This document shows, piece after piece, positions 8,772-16,989 of a stretch of 36,549 nucleotides of DNA. The stretch's first letter is position 1, and each line of letters opens with the position of its first letter. Under the pieces are notes generated by a model that searched no databases, was not told the DNA's origin, and saw nothing but the letters and a program-made list of their open reading frames with translations. The position numbers were made by a program, and so were the translations under genes. This DNA comes from an uncultured Bacillota bacterium (GTDB lineage: Bacteria; Bacillota; Clostridia; Lachnospirales; Lachnospiraceae): contig CAJKMA010000025.1 of assembly GCA_905200905.1 (NCBI GenBank), positions 1 through 36,549 of the forward strand, given 5' to 3'.

Positions 8772-10406
8772 TTATTGAATAACCCAAACATTTTCTTCGT
8801 CTGTAACTAATTTTATAGTACCGTCAGACCTTTGATTAAAATCCTGAACTCTTGGATGAACTCCCATACATTCGTATGGATTTCCATAAAAGATTCCTGT
8901 ATCGTCATTTGTAATGATTTTTAATACTTTTTTATATATTTCCGCACGCTTTTCTTGATCTGTTTCAATCAAAGCATCTGCCAATAACTGATCTACTTCT
9001 GGATTATTATATCCCTGTCCATTTCCAAGTGTACCAATTGCATCTGATTTGAACATCTTATCAAAGAAGAAATATGGATCTGGATACCATAACCATCCCA
9101 TTGCAAAGATATCTGCCTGTCCAGATGCACCAACCTCGCTGAAAGCACCCCATTCTACGGTATTAATATTTAAATCAACGCCTACCATCTTCCAATATGA
9201 CTGAAGAATTGTTGCCGCTTTCTGACGGAATGTTTCATTTGTCACATAAATATCCAATTCCATTCCATCTGCATACCCTGCTTCTGCAAGTAACTCTTTT
9301 GCTCCTTCCGGATCGTAGGATGGAACATCTGCTTCTACTGCTTCATCATATCCCCATGATGCTTTTGGTAGTGGAAGACATGCTTCTTCCCCTTCTCCAT
9401 ACTGGAATACACCTGCTGCTAACTCTTTGTAATCAACTGCTTTTATCAATGCTTCTCGAACCTTCGGATCTGCAGTTGGTCCATTTACCATATTGAAATA
9501 TGCATAAGTAATCTGAATACTAGGCTTCTTTAATAAATTGATTTTTTCATCCTCAGCAACAAGTTTTACAGATTCACCAGAGATCTGCATAGCGATATCA
9601 ATCTCACCAGTTCTTAAAGCATTTACTTCCTGGTTCTGATCTGTGATTACTTTAAAAACAACACGATCTAAGTTTGGTTCACCAAGAAAATACTTTTCAT
9701 TTTTCACTAATTCTGTCTGTTGATCCAAACTGAATTTTTCCATCATGAAAGGACCCGTACCTACTAAATGATTACCAAATTCGTCGCCCCAACCTTCTAC
9801 TTCTTCTTTTGGAACAATTCCGTTTCCAATATTTGTTAATGCAGTCATAAATACGGCACTTGGTGCTTTTAAAACAGCTTTCACATGAGTCTCATCCACT
9901 GCCTCTGCATAATCTAACATATCAAGACGCTGTAAAGCCGATTCTTTTGCAGAACGATTTAAACTGTAAGCAACATCTTCTGCTGTCATTTTTCTACCAT
10001 CTTGGAATTTTCCGGGATGAAAATACACATCATCACGAATGGTAAACAGATATTCCATTCCATCTTCACTTATGGTCCATTCCGTTGCAAGCGATGGCTT
10101 AATATTTGCAATTTCTTTATCATATGTTACCACTGTATCACATACCTGATAAAGAATCTGTGCCTCGTAAGTTCCTGTATATTTTACAGGATCAAGATTT
10201 TTAGGCGAAGAGATCAGTGCAATCTTTAATTCTCCACCTTTTGTCACTTCATCTGGAACATCAATAGATGCTTCTTTATTTACAATTTCTTCTTTGTTCT
10301 CTGCTGTCTTCCCTTCTTGCTTTTCTGTTTTTTCTTTACTTCCACAGCCCGCCACTGACATAGCCATAACTGCTGCAAGAACGATAGCAATTACTTTCTT
10401 CTTCAT
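8772..10406 (-). CDS. Peptide ABC transporter substrate-binding lipoprotein (SBP family 5, OppA/DppA-like)
   Basis: Extracellular lipid-anchored receptor of the importer, 544 residues. The N-terminus is a lipoprotein signal peptide (KKKVIAIVLAAVMAMSVAGC) with lipobox VAGC and modified Cys21, then a Lys/Glu-rich linker (to about residue 50) and the SBP_bac_5 domain. Typical blocks are AEDVAYSLNR, GTGPFMMEKF, and KVREALIKAVDYKELA. The last third includes IFAMGWLWYPDPYFFFDKMF. The gene opens the transport operon: it has its own candidate promoter at 10458-10486, a GGAGG ribosome site, and the regulator pucR directly upstream in the same direction. Peptides or peptide-like compounds are the expected ligand; dipeptide, oligopeptide and N-acyl peptide cannot be distinguished. 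Confidence 0.93.
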   Translation of the reverse strand: MKKKVIAIVLAAVMAMSVAGCGSKEKTEKQEGKTAENKEEIVNKEASIDVPDEVTKGGELKIALISSPKNLDPVKYTGTYEAQILYQVCDTVVTYDKEIANIKPSLATEWTISEDGMEYLFTIRDDVYFHPGKFQDGRKMTAEDVAYSLNRSAKESALQRLDMLDYAEAVDETHVKAVLKAPSAVFMTALTNIGNGIVPKEEVEGWGDEFGNHLVGTGPFMMEKFSLDQQTELVKNEKYFLGEPNLDRVVFKVITDQNQEVNALRTGEIDIAMQISGESVKLVAEDEKINLLKKPSIQITYAYFNMVNGPTADPKVREALIKAVDYKELAAGVFQYGEGEEACLPLPKASWGYDEAVEADVPSYDPEGAKELLAEAGYADGMELDIYVTNETFRQKAATILQSYWKMVGVDLNINTVEWGAFSEVGASGQADIFAMGWLWYPDPYFFFDKMFKSDAIGTLGNGQGYNNPEVDQLLADALIETDQEKRAEIYKKVLKIITNDDTGIFYGNPYECMGVHPRVQDFNQRSDGTIKLVTDEENVWVIQ

Positions 10407-10457
10407 CTCATTTCCTCCTTTAGCAACAATTCATTATCTCCATAATCTTTCATAAAA

Positions 10458-10486
10458 AGATAACATATCCCTTCTTCCTTTTACAA
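10458..10486 (-). promoter_or_regulatory. Candidate promoter of the peptide-transport operon
   Basis: On the minus strand TTGTAA (10481-10486) is followed after 17 bp by TTATCT (10458-10463), about 50 bp upstream of the binding-protein ATG. The -10 is weak, which would fit an activator-dependent promoter. A long inverted repeat (10489-10531) lies directly upstream of the -35. Confidence 0.45.
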
Positions 10487-10488
10487 GA

Positions 10489-10531
10489 TTCGTGGTGCAC
10501 AAATTTAAATCGTTAAATTGTGCACCACGAA
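10489..10531. repeat. Inverted repeat between pucR and the peptide-transport operon
   Basis: Two perfect 14-base arms (10489-10502 and 10518-10531, arm TTCGTGGTGCACAA) flank an AT-rich 15-base centre that can pair further with one bulge. It starts 24 bases after the pucR stop but has no U-tract on either side, so it is a poor terminator. Its place next to the -35 of the transport promoter makes an activator-binding site equally possible. Confidence 0.7.
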
Positions 10532-10554
10532 CAAATAATTTCTCATCTTTTTAA

Positions 10555-12186
10555 TTATGATTCCATGTAAGCCAATATTTTCATTACTAAATTTACTTGA
10601 AACAACACATCTGGATCATTTAAATCAGCCCCCGTTAATTGTTCAATTCGCCTAATACGATAAGCTAATGTATTTCTATGAAGAAACAATGTCTCCGCTG
10701 TTTCTTTTCTTGCGCCATGATGCTCTGCCAGTGTTTTAAGCGTCTCCAAAAAAGGAGTTCCATACTTTTCATCATGCATCTTCAATTCCAGAAGTGTCTC
10801 ATCTACAAATTCACGAAAAATATCCATTTTTGCCATTTCAAAAAATGCCTCTTCTAATCGAAGATCTTCAATAAAACAAATCTCTCTCTTTCCTCTTTTC
10901 TTACCAATTGTAATAGCAGTCCTTGCTTTCTTATATGCCATAATAAAATCATGATAAGAAAAAATCTCTGTAGAAACTCCGATTGTAATCCATGCACCAT
11001 AGTTTTTATAAATCTGTCTCTGTATTTCTTTCATACACTTCAAAATTTCGCTTTTCTCAATGTCCTTTGTAAACAGACAATGAAAACTATCACTCTTATT
11101 TCCAACAAAAAAACATTGTCTGTGCCTTCTCAAGACATCTTTATGAATCTGCATAATCTCATCTTTAAAAATATTTACTTCAGCTTCTGTTTTATTTCGA
11201 ATCACTTTTTCAAACTCATCAATATCTCCAACCACCAATATGTATGAAAAAGAAGGCCACTTCAGCCCTCTAGCACGTTTTACAGCATCTTCTTCTGTCT
11301 GAATATTTCCACTAATTAAATCAAAAAAAAAGTTGTTATCTTGGTAATATTCTGTTTGTTCTACCAAACCCTTTTTAGAAAACTCCAAAGCTAGATAAAC
11401 GCCTGCTTGCCTTAATGCAATTTCACTCATTTCATCAAACTTTCCTTTTAAACCTACTGCATAAAGAAATCCATTGCATTTATTTTTTACGTATATCCCC
11501 ATTGCACGTATTTCCCACTCTCCTGCTGATGCAGCCACGATTTCATCTTTGCTTTTCTCCACATACTCTTTTAACTGCTTCTGTATAGTTGTATCTTCAT
11601 AAGCATTTTTTGCTAACCATCGTTCTGCACCTTCTCCTTCCGGATAGCACCCTAATAACATTTGTCTATGGTCAGCAACCAGAATTACACACCCTAGCAT
11701 TTCTCCTAAAACAGCACAAATTTCCTGAAATCCACCACCCTCAATCTGTATTTCAAGAAATTTTTCATTCATGGCTTTATTAAATTCTAACTTTTGATTT
11801 TGTGCATTCACCACTTTTTTCATTAAAGGATTTGCGAGATTAATAAAAGCCATATCCCGTGGTACCTCAATTACAGGAACCTGCAATTCATTTGCCAAAT
11901 CTTTTATCTTTTGTGTGATTTCTCCAAAAAATTTTGTCTTTAGTGCAATACCAGAGGAACCTGCTTTTGCCATAGCTTTAATAATATCTAACAATACCCC
12001 TTCGTCACGATTCATGGCATATCCTGTAGTAATCATCAACTCATTTTTTTTAATCCATGGAATAATATCAGGAACTTCCATGGCATCAATATAAAGTATC
12101 TCTCGATCTACTCCTTTATTTCCTGCAACTAATCTACATTCTTTCCATTCTTCCATCTTTAAAACATCACTTATATTTATAGACAT
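10555..12186 (-). CDS. PucR/CdaR-family transcriptional regulator
   Basis: DNA-binding regulator of 543 residues. The N-terminal PucR domain (about 1-125) contains MEVPDIIPWIKKNELMITTG. A middle sensor-like segment (about 150-280) is followed by a degenerate GGDEF-like domain (about 290-420). The C-terminal PucR-type helix-turn-helix (HTH_30) is near 485-535, with LFLHRNTLAYRIRRIEQLTG. Family members such as B. subtilis PucR and E. coli CdaR are activators that respond to a catabolic substrate. Lying directly upstream of the peptide importer in the same direction, it is the likely regulator of that operon. The effector is unknown. It diverges from a LysR gene with overlapping promoters. The ATG at 12186 has no strong ribosome site, and a nearby downstream Met is less likely. 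Confidence 0.9.
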   Translation of the reverse strand: MSINISDVLKMEEWKECRLVAGNKGVDREILYIDAMEVPDIIPWIKKNELMITTGYAMNRDEGVLLDIIKAMAKAGSSGIALKTKFFGEITQKIKDLANELQVPVIEVPRDMAFINLANPLMKKVVNAQNQKLEFNKAMNEKFLEIQIEGGGFQEICAVLGEMLGCVILVADHRQMLLGCYPEGEGAERWLAKNAYEDTTIQKQLKEYVEKSKDEIVAASAGEWEIRAMGIYVKNKCNGFLYAVGLKGKFDEMSEIALRQAGVYLALEFSKKGLVEQTEYYQDNNFFFDLISGNIQTEEDAVKRARGLKWPSFSYILVVGDIDEFEKVIRNKTEAEVNIFKDEIMQIHKDVLRRHRQCFFVGNKSDSFHCLFTKDIEKSEILKCMKEIQRQIYKNYGAWITIGVSTEIFSYHDFIMAYKKARTAITIGKKRGKREICFIEDLRLEEAFFEMAKMDIFREFVDETLLELKMHDEKYGTPFLETLKTLAEHHGARKETAETLFLHRNTLAYRIRRIEQLTGADLNDPDVLFQVNLVMKILAYMES

Positions 12187-12205
12187 CTTACATTCCTACT
12201 CTTCA

Positions 12206-12234
12206 TTGACTTTTTTTCTTGTAACTTTTATATT
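12206..12234 (+). promoter_or_regulatory. Promoter of the LysR gene
   Basis: TTGACT (12206-12211) is separated by 17 bp from TATATT (12229-12234). The predicted start lies about 30 bases before the ATG at 12271, which has the ribosome site TTGGAGA. Confidence 0.6.
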
Positions 12235-12240
12235 ATAACA
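12232..12240 (-). promoter_or_regulatory. Extended -10 promoter of pucR
   Basis: On the minus strand TGTTATAAT is a perfect extended -10 element (TG at 12239-12240, hexamer 12232-12237) about 45 bases upstream of the pucR ATG. No good -35 is present, as expected for extended -10 promoters. It overlaps the -10 of the divergent lysR promoter, so the two genes may compete for polymerase. Confidence 0.5.
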
Positions 12241-12270
12241 TGAATACATATATAATTGGAGATTTAATCT

Positions 12271-13161
12271 ATGGATATCAGTTTTGAACTTTATAAAGTT
12301 TTTTATTACGTAGCTACCACTCTAAGTTTCTCCGAAGCATCCAGACAACTCTATATTTCCCAGTCTGCGGTAAGCCAGTCTGTGAAATCATTGGAGCAAA
12401 AATTGGGACATGCCCTGTTTCACCGGAGTACAAAAAAAGTCGCCTTAACCCCAGAAGGAGAATCTCTCCTGCGACATGTGGAACCCGCAGTAAACCTTTT
12501 ATATGAAGGAGAAAATCAGATTTTGAATTCTCCTTCCCTGGAAGCACCTTTGCGTATTGGAGCCAGTGACACCATATGTCGCTATTTTCTGGTTCCCTAT
12601 TTTCAGCGTTTCCACCAGGAATTTCCAAACATCCACATAAAGGTTACAAACGCAACTTCAAAAGATTGCGTATCCCTTCTCCACAACAACAAGGTAGACT
12701 TTATTGTGGCAAACACACCAAATCCCTATTTAACAGAAAAAGATACCTTCTACGTTATTCGAGAGTTTCAGGACATTTTCGTGGCAGGTAAGAAATTTTT
12801 CAACTTAGAAAACCAGGCGCTGTCCTTACGGGAATTAACCCGTTATCCTATTCTTATGTTGGATAAAACCAGCACTACCAGTGAATTTCTCCACCAACTT
12901 TTTGTAAAACATGGTCTATCCCTAACACCAGAAGCTGAACTTTCCAGTAATGATCTTCTCTTAGATTTTGCTCACATTGGCCTTGGTATTACGGTTGTCC
13001 CTGATTATGTATTAAAACATCGTCAAAAAGAATTTTACCCTCTAAACATACAGGAATCTATCCCCAACAGAAAGCTGATTCTAGCATATCAATCCCAGCT
13101 TCTATCTTCCCCTGTCTGCGAAAAATTCCTTCGCTACCTGTTGCCGGATATACAACTCTAA
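12271..13161 (+). CDS. LysR-family transcriptional regulator
   Basis: Regulator of 296 residues. The winged helix-turn-helix fills residues 1-60 (LSFSEASRQLYISQSAVSQ, then LGHALFHR and LTPEGESLL), followed by a periplasmic-binding-like effector domain (about 90-290). A typical LysR-type protein controls a neighbouring or divergent gene, here pucR and possibly the peptide-transport operon. The effector cannot be deduced. It is the only plus-strand gene in the left half of the window and ends at a bidirectional terminator facing ridA. Confidence 0.93.
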   Translation: MDISFELYKVFYYVATTLSFSEASRQLYISQSAVSQSVKSLEQKLGHALFHRSTKKVALTPEGESLLRHVEPAVNLLYEGENQILNSPSLEAPLRIGASDTICRYFLVPYFQRFHQEFPNIHIKVTNATSKDCVSLLHNNKVDFIVANTPNPYLTEKDTFYVIREFQDIFVAGKKFFNLENQALSLRELTRYPILMLDKTSTTSEFLHQLFVKHGLSLTPEAELSSNDLLLDFAHIGLGITVVPDYVLKHRQKEFYPLNIQESIPNRKLILAYQSQLLSSPVCEKFLRYLLPDIQL

Positions 13162-13173
13162 ATGCAAAAAATC

Positions 13174-13208
13174 ACCCCGAAAACCAGTACTATACGGATT
13201 TTCGGGGT
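13174..13208. terminator. Bidirectional terminator between lysR and ridA
   Basis: The convergent genes are separated by a hairpin with stem ACCCCGAAAA / TTTTCGGGGT (a short inner stem adds pairs). A T-rich tract follows on the plus strand, and an A-rich tract before it gives U residues to the minus-strand transcript. Confidence 0.85.
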
Positions 13209-13215
13209 TCTATTT

Positions 13216-13590
13216 TTATTCTGCTTCTGCAATCACTTCTACTTCACAAAGCACATTTTTAGGTAATGTTTTCACCGCCACACAGGAACGTGATGGCTTT
13301 CCCGTAAAGTATTTACCATACACTTCATTAAATGCTGCGAAATCTCCCATATCTGCTAAAAAACAAGTGGTTTTTATAGTCTTTTCGTAGCTGCTTCCTG
13401 CTGCTTCTAAGACAGCACCCAGATTTTTCATAACCTGCTCTGCCTGTTCTTCAATAGTAGCTCCCTGGATTTCGCCTGTTTCTGGGTTTAATGGAATCTG
13501 TCCTGATGTAAATACCACGCCCTTCACTACCATTGCCTGAGAATATGGTCCGATTGCTGCCGGCGCTTTTTCTGTACTGATAACTTTCAT
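13216..13590 (-). CDS. ridA: RidA family reactive intermediate/imine deaminase
   Basis: Cytosolic trimeric enzyme that hydrolyses reactive enamine/imine intermediates released by PLP enzymes. The 124-residue length is normal. Family motifs are GPYSQA (residues 15-20), the SGQIPLNPETGEI block, and SRSCVAVKTLP, which carries the conserved substrate-binding Arg. The start is set at 13590: AGGAGG lies 9 bases before this ATG, and a promoter at 13622-13650 would place the transcript start downstream of the longer possible start at 13623. Confidence 0.93.
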   Translation of the reverse strand: MKVISTEKAPAAIGPYSQAMVVKGVVFTSGQIPLNPETGEIQGATIEEQAEQVMKNLGAVLEAAGSSYEKTIKTTCFLADMGDFAAFNEVYGKYFTGKPSRSCVAVKTLPKNVLCEVEVIAEAE

Positions 13591-13621
13591 AATGCCATCC
13601 TCCTGAAGTTCTTTTCCATTC

Positions 13622-13650
13622 ATTATAGTACACTAAAAAGCACACGGCAA
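13622..13650 (-). promoter_or_regulatory. Promoter of ridA
   Basis: On the minus strand TTGCCG (13645-13650) and a perfect TATAAT (13622-13627) are 17 bp apart. The predicted start is about 25 bases upstream of the ridA ATG, so ridA can be expressed independently of the helicase gene before it. Confidence 0.7.
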
Positions 13651-13660
13651 GTCCTTTCCA

Positions 13661-16018
13661 TCATGGATTCCAGAACCGTTTTATCTTCTCTCCCACCTGA
13701 GAAACCGTACATACCTCGTATCCTTGCCACTCTGGAGGAAACAATTCCTGATAGGAATGTTGTAAAAACCGTTCATCCAAAAGCAGCACTACCCCCTTAT
13801 CCGTTTTGGTCCGAATGACTCTGCCTGCTGCCTGAAGCACCTTATTCATCCCAGGATAACGATAAGCATAAGCAAACCCCATATTGCCTTTTTTGTCATA
13901 ATACTCCTTTAAAATTTCCCGTTCACTCCCCACCTGGGGCAATCCAGTTCCAACAATGGCTGCGCCAATGAGTTTTTTTCCTGCCAGGTCAATTCCTTCT
14001 GAAAAAATGCCTCCCATCACACAAAAACCTGCTAAAGTCTCCTCTCCTTCCTCCTGGAACTTCTCCAAAAACTCTTCCCGTTCCTGTTCTGACATGGACG
14101 GCGTCTGATACAAACACCGAACCTTACTATTATTTTTTTCTAACTTTTCTTCCAATATCTGGCTGATATCTTCCATCATGCGATATGATGGAAAAAATAC
14201 CAGGTAATTTCCCTTCTTCCCCAAAAGCATCTGCAGAATATATTCTGCCATTTTCTCATATTCCGCTACATCTCTTCTTGTATATTTGCTGCTCACATCT
14301 CTTGCCACCAAAAGTTTTAAATGCTCTCTTGGAAATGGTGAATTTGCATAAATGGCATAATCATCTTCCCGCATACTAAACAAAGACCGGTAATAAGGAA
14401 GAGGCAAAAAAGTTCCCGAAAAAAACACCGTACTTTTTCCTTTGTTTAAACAATCTTGCAAATTTCTTTTTGGATTAACGCAAAAAAGTGTAATCAGAAA
14501 ATCTCCCTGTTCCCCATAATGCGTATATATGACATAATTCTCATCGGTAAGATCATACATATTTAAAAAATGGCGCACCTCAAAAGAGAATTCTAAAACT
14601 GCCTTCTGCACTTTTTCATCATGTTCCTGTTCCAAAAAATGCTCCATTTCCCCTAATAAATTCATAAGCTGCAGAGAAAAGCCGGCAATATTTTCCAATA
14701 CTTCATAATCATCACATTCCCTTTTATATTCCAGCAAATGTTGATTACATTTCTTCAAAAGCCGGTGTAATTTTCCACTTACTTCTTTCACCATTCTTGC
14801 CAGTTCCAGAAAATCCTCTTTGCACAAAGTTGCGCTGTACATCTTCCTTCCCCGCTCCACTAGATTGTGAGCCTCGTCAATGAGAAAAATATAGTCTCCT
14901 TTCACACCATCACCGAAAAAACGTTTTAAATGTACCTTAGGGTCAAAGACATAATTATAATCACAGATAATAGCATCCACCCAGTTAGACACATCCAAAC
15001 ACATTTCATAAGGACACACCTGATAATGTTCTGCCTGTTCCAGAAGTTCTTCCCGCAATAATGTATCCCTGCTGTTTAAAAGCTTAAACACTGCATCATT
15101 GACACGGTCAAAATGCCCCTTAGCATAGGGACATTTCTCTGGATTACACTCTGTTTCCTCACACAGACATAGTTTTTCTTTTGCTGTAATACTAAGAGTC
15201 TTATATGAAAGTCCTTTACTCTTTAAAATAGCAAAAGCTTCTTCTGCCACAGTTCTGGTAATCGTCTTTGCCGTAAGATAAAAAATTTTATCCCCATATC
15301 CTTCCCCTACAGCTCGCACAGCTGGAAAAATAGCCGCCATGGTCTTCCCAATACCTGTAGGAGCCTGAATAAAAAGCTGCCTTCCCTTATGGATGGTATG
15401 ATAAACTCCCGTTACCAGTGCTCTTTGTCCCTCTCGGTAAGGATAAGGAAACTCTAACCCCTCCATGGAAATTTGCCTTTCCCTTCTCCTTCGATACTGA
15501 AATTCCGCCCATTTATAATACTCTGCCATTAAATCCTCAAACCATTTTTCTAAATAAGAGAGGCGAAATGTTTCCCTAAACCGTTTGATTTCTTCTGTTT
15601 CAATCTGGCAGTAGGTCATCTGCACCTCAATACTCTCCTTTTCCAGAGGTTTCCCATACATATAAGCATAGCACATAGCTTGGGCCTTATGAACACTTAT
15701 GGGCTCCTCTAAATAAACAAGATCCATATATACGCCTTTGATTTCATCAATAACTGTGTGCCCCTCTTCCTCTATGATTCCATCCGCCCTTCCTTCCACA
15801 CGAATGATAAATTCATCATACTCTTGGTTCCATTGTAGTGGCACTTCAGCTCGGTAAGAGGCTTTCATCTGTTTTTGTATTTTTCTATGTATTTTACTGC
15901 CCTTTAACATGGCTTCCTTATCTGCTGCAAAGCTTCTTCGATTATCCAGATTCCCACTTCTCAAAATAAATTCTACCAGATTTCGGACAGAGATTTGAAT
16001 CATTTCTTTTTTTTCCAT
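13661..16018 (-). CDS. DinG/XPD-class Fe-S DNA helicase with N-terminal PD-(D/E)XK nuclease domain
   Basis: A 785-residue fusion. The N-terminal domain (about 1-170) has the Cas4/RecB-type nuclease series: H44 (GSKIHRK), D79 (GRADGI), E92-x-K94 (DEIKG) and Q113 (HKAQAMCYAY). The helicase part has Walker A APTGIGKT (219-226), DEAH at 381-384, and motif VI QAAGRVIRT near residue 735. A cysteine-rich insert between motifs (C284, C286, C291, C296, C335, C340) supplies the ligands expected for a 4Fe-4S cluster. Such proteins are predicted 5'-3' helicases in DNA repair or recombination. The first ATG has a poor ribosome site, so Met6, preceded by GGAAAA, may be the true start. The biological role of this Firmicutes subgroup is not established. 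Confidence 0.9.
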   Translation of the reverse strand: MEKKEMIQISVRNLVEFILRSGNLDNRRSFAADKEAMLKGSKIHRKIQKQMKASYRAEVPLQWNQEYDEFIIRVEGRADGIIEEEGHTVIDEIKGVYMDLVYLEEPISVHKAQAMCYAYMYGKPLEKESIEVQMTYCQIETEEIKRFRETFRLSYLEKWFEDLMAEYYKWAEFQYRRRRERQISMEGLEFPYPYREGQRALVTGVYHTIHKGRQLFIQAPTGIGKTMAAIFPAVRAVGEGYGDKIFYLTAKTITRTVAEEAFAILKSKGLSYKTLSITAKEKLCLCEETECNPEKCPYAKGHFDRVNDAVFKLLNSRDTLLREELLEQAEHYQVCPYEMCLDVSNWVDAIICDYNYVFDPKVHLKRFFGDGVKGDYIFLIDEAHNLVERGRKMYSATLCKEDFLELARMVKEVSGKLHRLLKKCNQHLLEYKRECDDYEVLENIAGFSLQLMNLLGEMEHFLEQEHDEKVQKAVLEFSFEVRHFLNMYDLTDENYVIYTHYGEQGDFLITLFCVNPKRNLQDCLNKGKSTVFFSGTFLPLPYYRSLFSMREDDYAIYANSPFPREHLKLLVARDVSSKYTRRDVAEYEKMAEYILQMLLGKKGNYLVFFPSYRMMEDISQILEEKLEKNNSKVRCLYQTPSMSEQEREEFLEKFQEEGEETLAGFCVMGGIFSEGIDLAGKKLIGAAIVGTGLPQVGSEREILKEYYDKKGNMGFAYAYRYPGMNKVLQAAGRVIRTKTDKGVVLLLDERFLQHSYQELFPPEWQGYEVCTVSQVGEKIKRFWNP

Positions 16019-16054
16019 GTCTCTATTTTAGCACAGTTTTTCTCTTGAAAAAAC

Positions 16055-16104
16055 AAAAAACGATTTCTTTTGGAAATTCTTCTCTTCCAAAAGAAACCGT
16101 TTTT
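16055..16104 (-). terminator. Terminator after the Mrp gene
   Basis: A stem of about 20 bp (16055-16075 with 16085-16104, one wobble pair) lies just after the Mrp stop, and the minus-strand transcript continues with a U-rich run. Confidence 0.88.
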
Positions 16105-16118
16105 CTATTTTACTATTT

Positions 16119-16961
16119 TTATATCTGAGGAAGGTATTCTCCTGCCCCTGACAGATAAGTATTCAGAACACCCGCAAACTGACCTGCATCCACAGCCGCT
16201 GCAATATCAGAATCCAGAGGCATCTTTCCAATCACCGGAACCTGTACTTCCGCTGCTGCCGCATCAATTTTACTCTCACCAAACACATAAATCTTCTTGC
16301 CGCAATCTGGACATTTCACATAGCTGTAGTTCTCTACCAGACCAAATACTGGTACATGCATCATTTCTGCCATATTGTAAGCTTTTTTTACAATCATCTG
16401 TACCAACTCCTGAGGAGAAGACACTATAACGATTCCATCAATTGGAAGAGACTGGAAGACAGTAAGAGGCACATCTCCTGTTCCTGGTGGCATATCCACA
16501 AAAAGATAGTCCAGCTCGCCCCAGATTACATCTGTCCAGAACTGTTTTACCATATTAGCCAGAATCGGTCCTCTCCAGATAACAGGAGCATCTTCCTGAG
16601 GAAGCAGCAGATTAATAGACATAACCTTAATGTCATTCCCTGTTACCATAGGATAAATTCCATTATCATCTGCCACAGCAGAACCTTTCAACCCATACAT
16701 TCTTGGAATAGAAGGGCCTGTAATATCTGCGTCCATAATTCCTACACGGAAGCCCTGGTACGCCATTTCATTAGCTAAAGAAGCTGTTACCATGGATTTA
16801 CCAACGCCGCCTTTTCCACTTACTACTCCAATTACTTTTGTAATTTTGGAATGCGCATTTAACTGTTCTTTTGGAACGCCATTACCTTTTGCATGACTGC
16901 ATCCAGCACAGCTTTCCTTATCGCAAGACTTACTGTCACATTGTTTCTTTTCTTCGCTCAT
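16119..16961 (-). CDS. Mrp/NBP35-type P-loop ATPase, Fe-S cluster carrier
   Basis: Cytosolic ATPase of 280 residues that binds and transfers Fe-S clusters (ApbC/Mrp group). The deviant Walker A GKGGVGKS (49-56) and the MDADITGPS block are diagnostic. A C-terminal CxxC (KCPDCGKK) is the cluster-binding pair. The N-terminus carries an additional set of cysteines (CDSKSCDKESCAGC, residues 8-21), as in Nbp35-like members, which could bind a second cluster or a metal. It lies 28 bp after a CsoR-family gene, with the ribosome site AAAGGATAGGG. Likely clients in this window include the Fe-S helicase and the PurF-like protein, which is inference. Confidence 0.9.
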   Translation of the reverse strand: MSEEKKQCDSKSCDKESCAGCSHAKGNGVPKEQLNAHSKITKVIGVVSGKGGVGKSMVTASLANEMAYQGFRVGIMDADITGPSIPRMYGLKGSAVADDNGIYPMVTGNDIKVMSINLLLPQEDAPVIWRGPILANMVKQFWTDVIWGELDYLFVDMPPGTGDVPLTVFQSLPIDGIVIVSSPQELVQMIVKKAYNMAEMMHVPVFGLVENYSYVKCPDCGKKIYVFGESKIDAAAAEVQVPVIGKMPLDSDIAAAVDAGQFAGVLNTYLSGAGEYLPQI

Positions 16962-16989
16962 GTTTCCCTATCCTTTCTTTTGTCATTTA

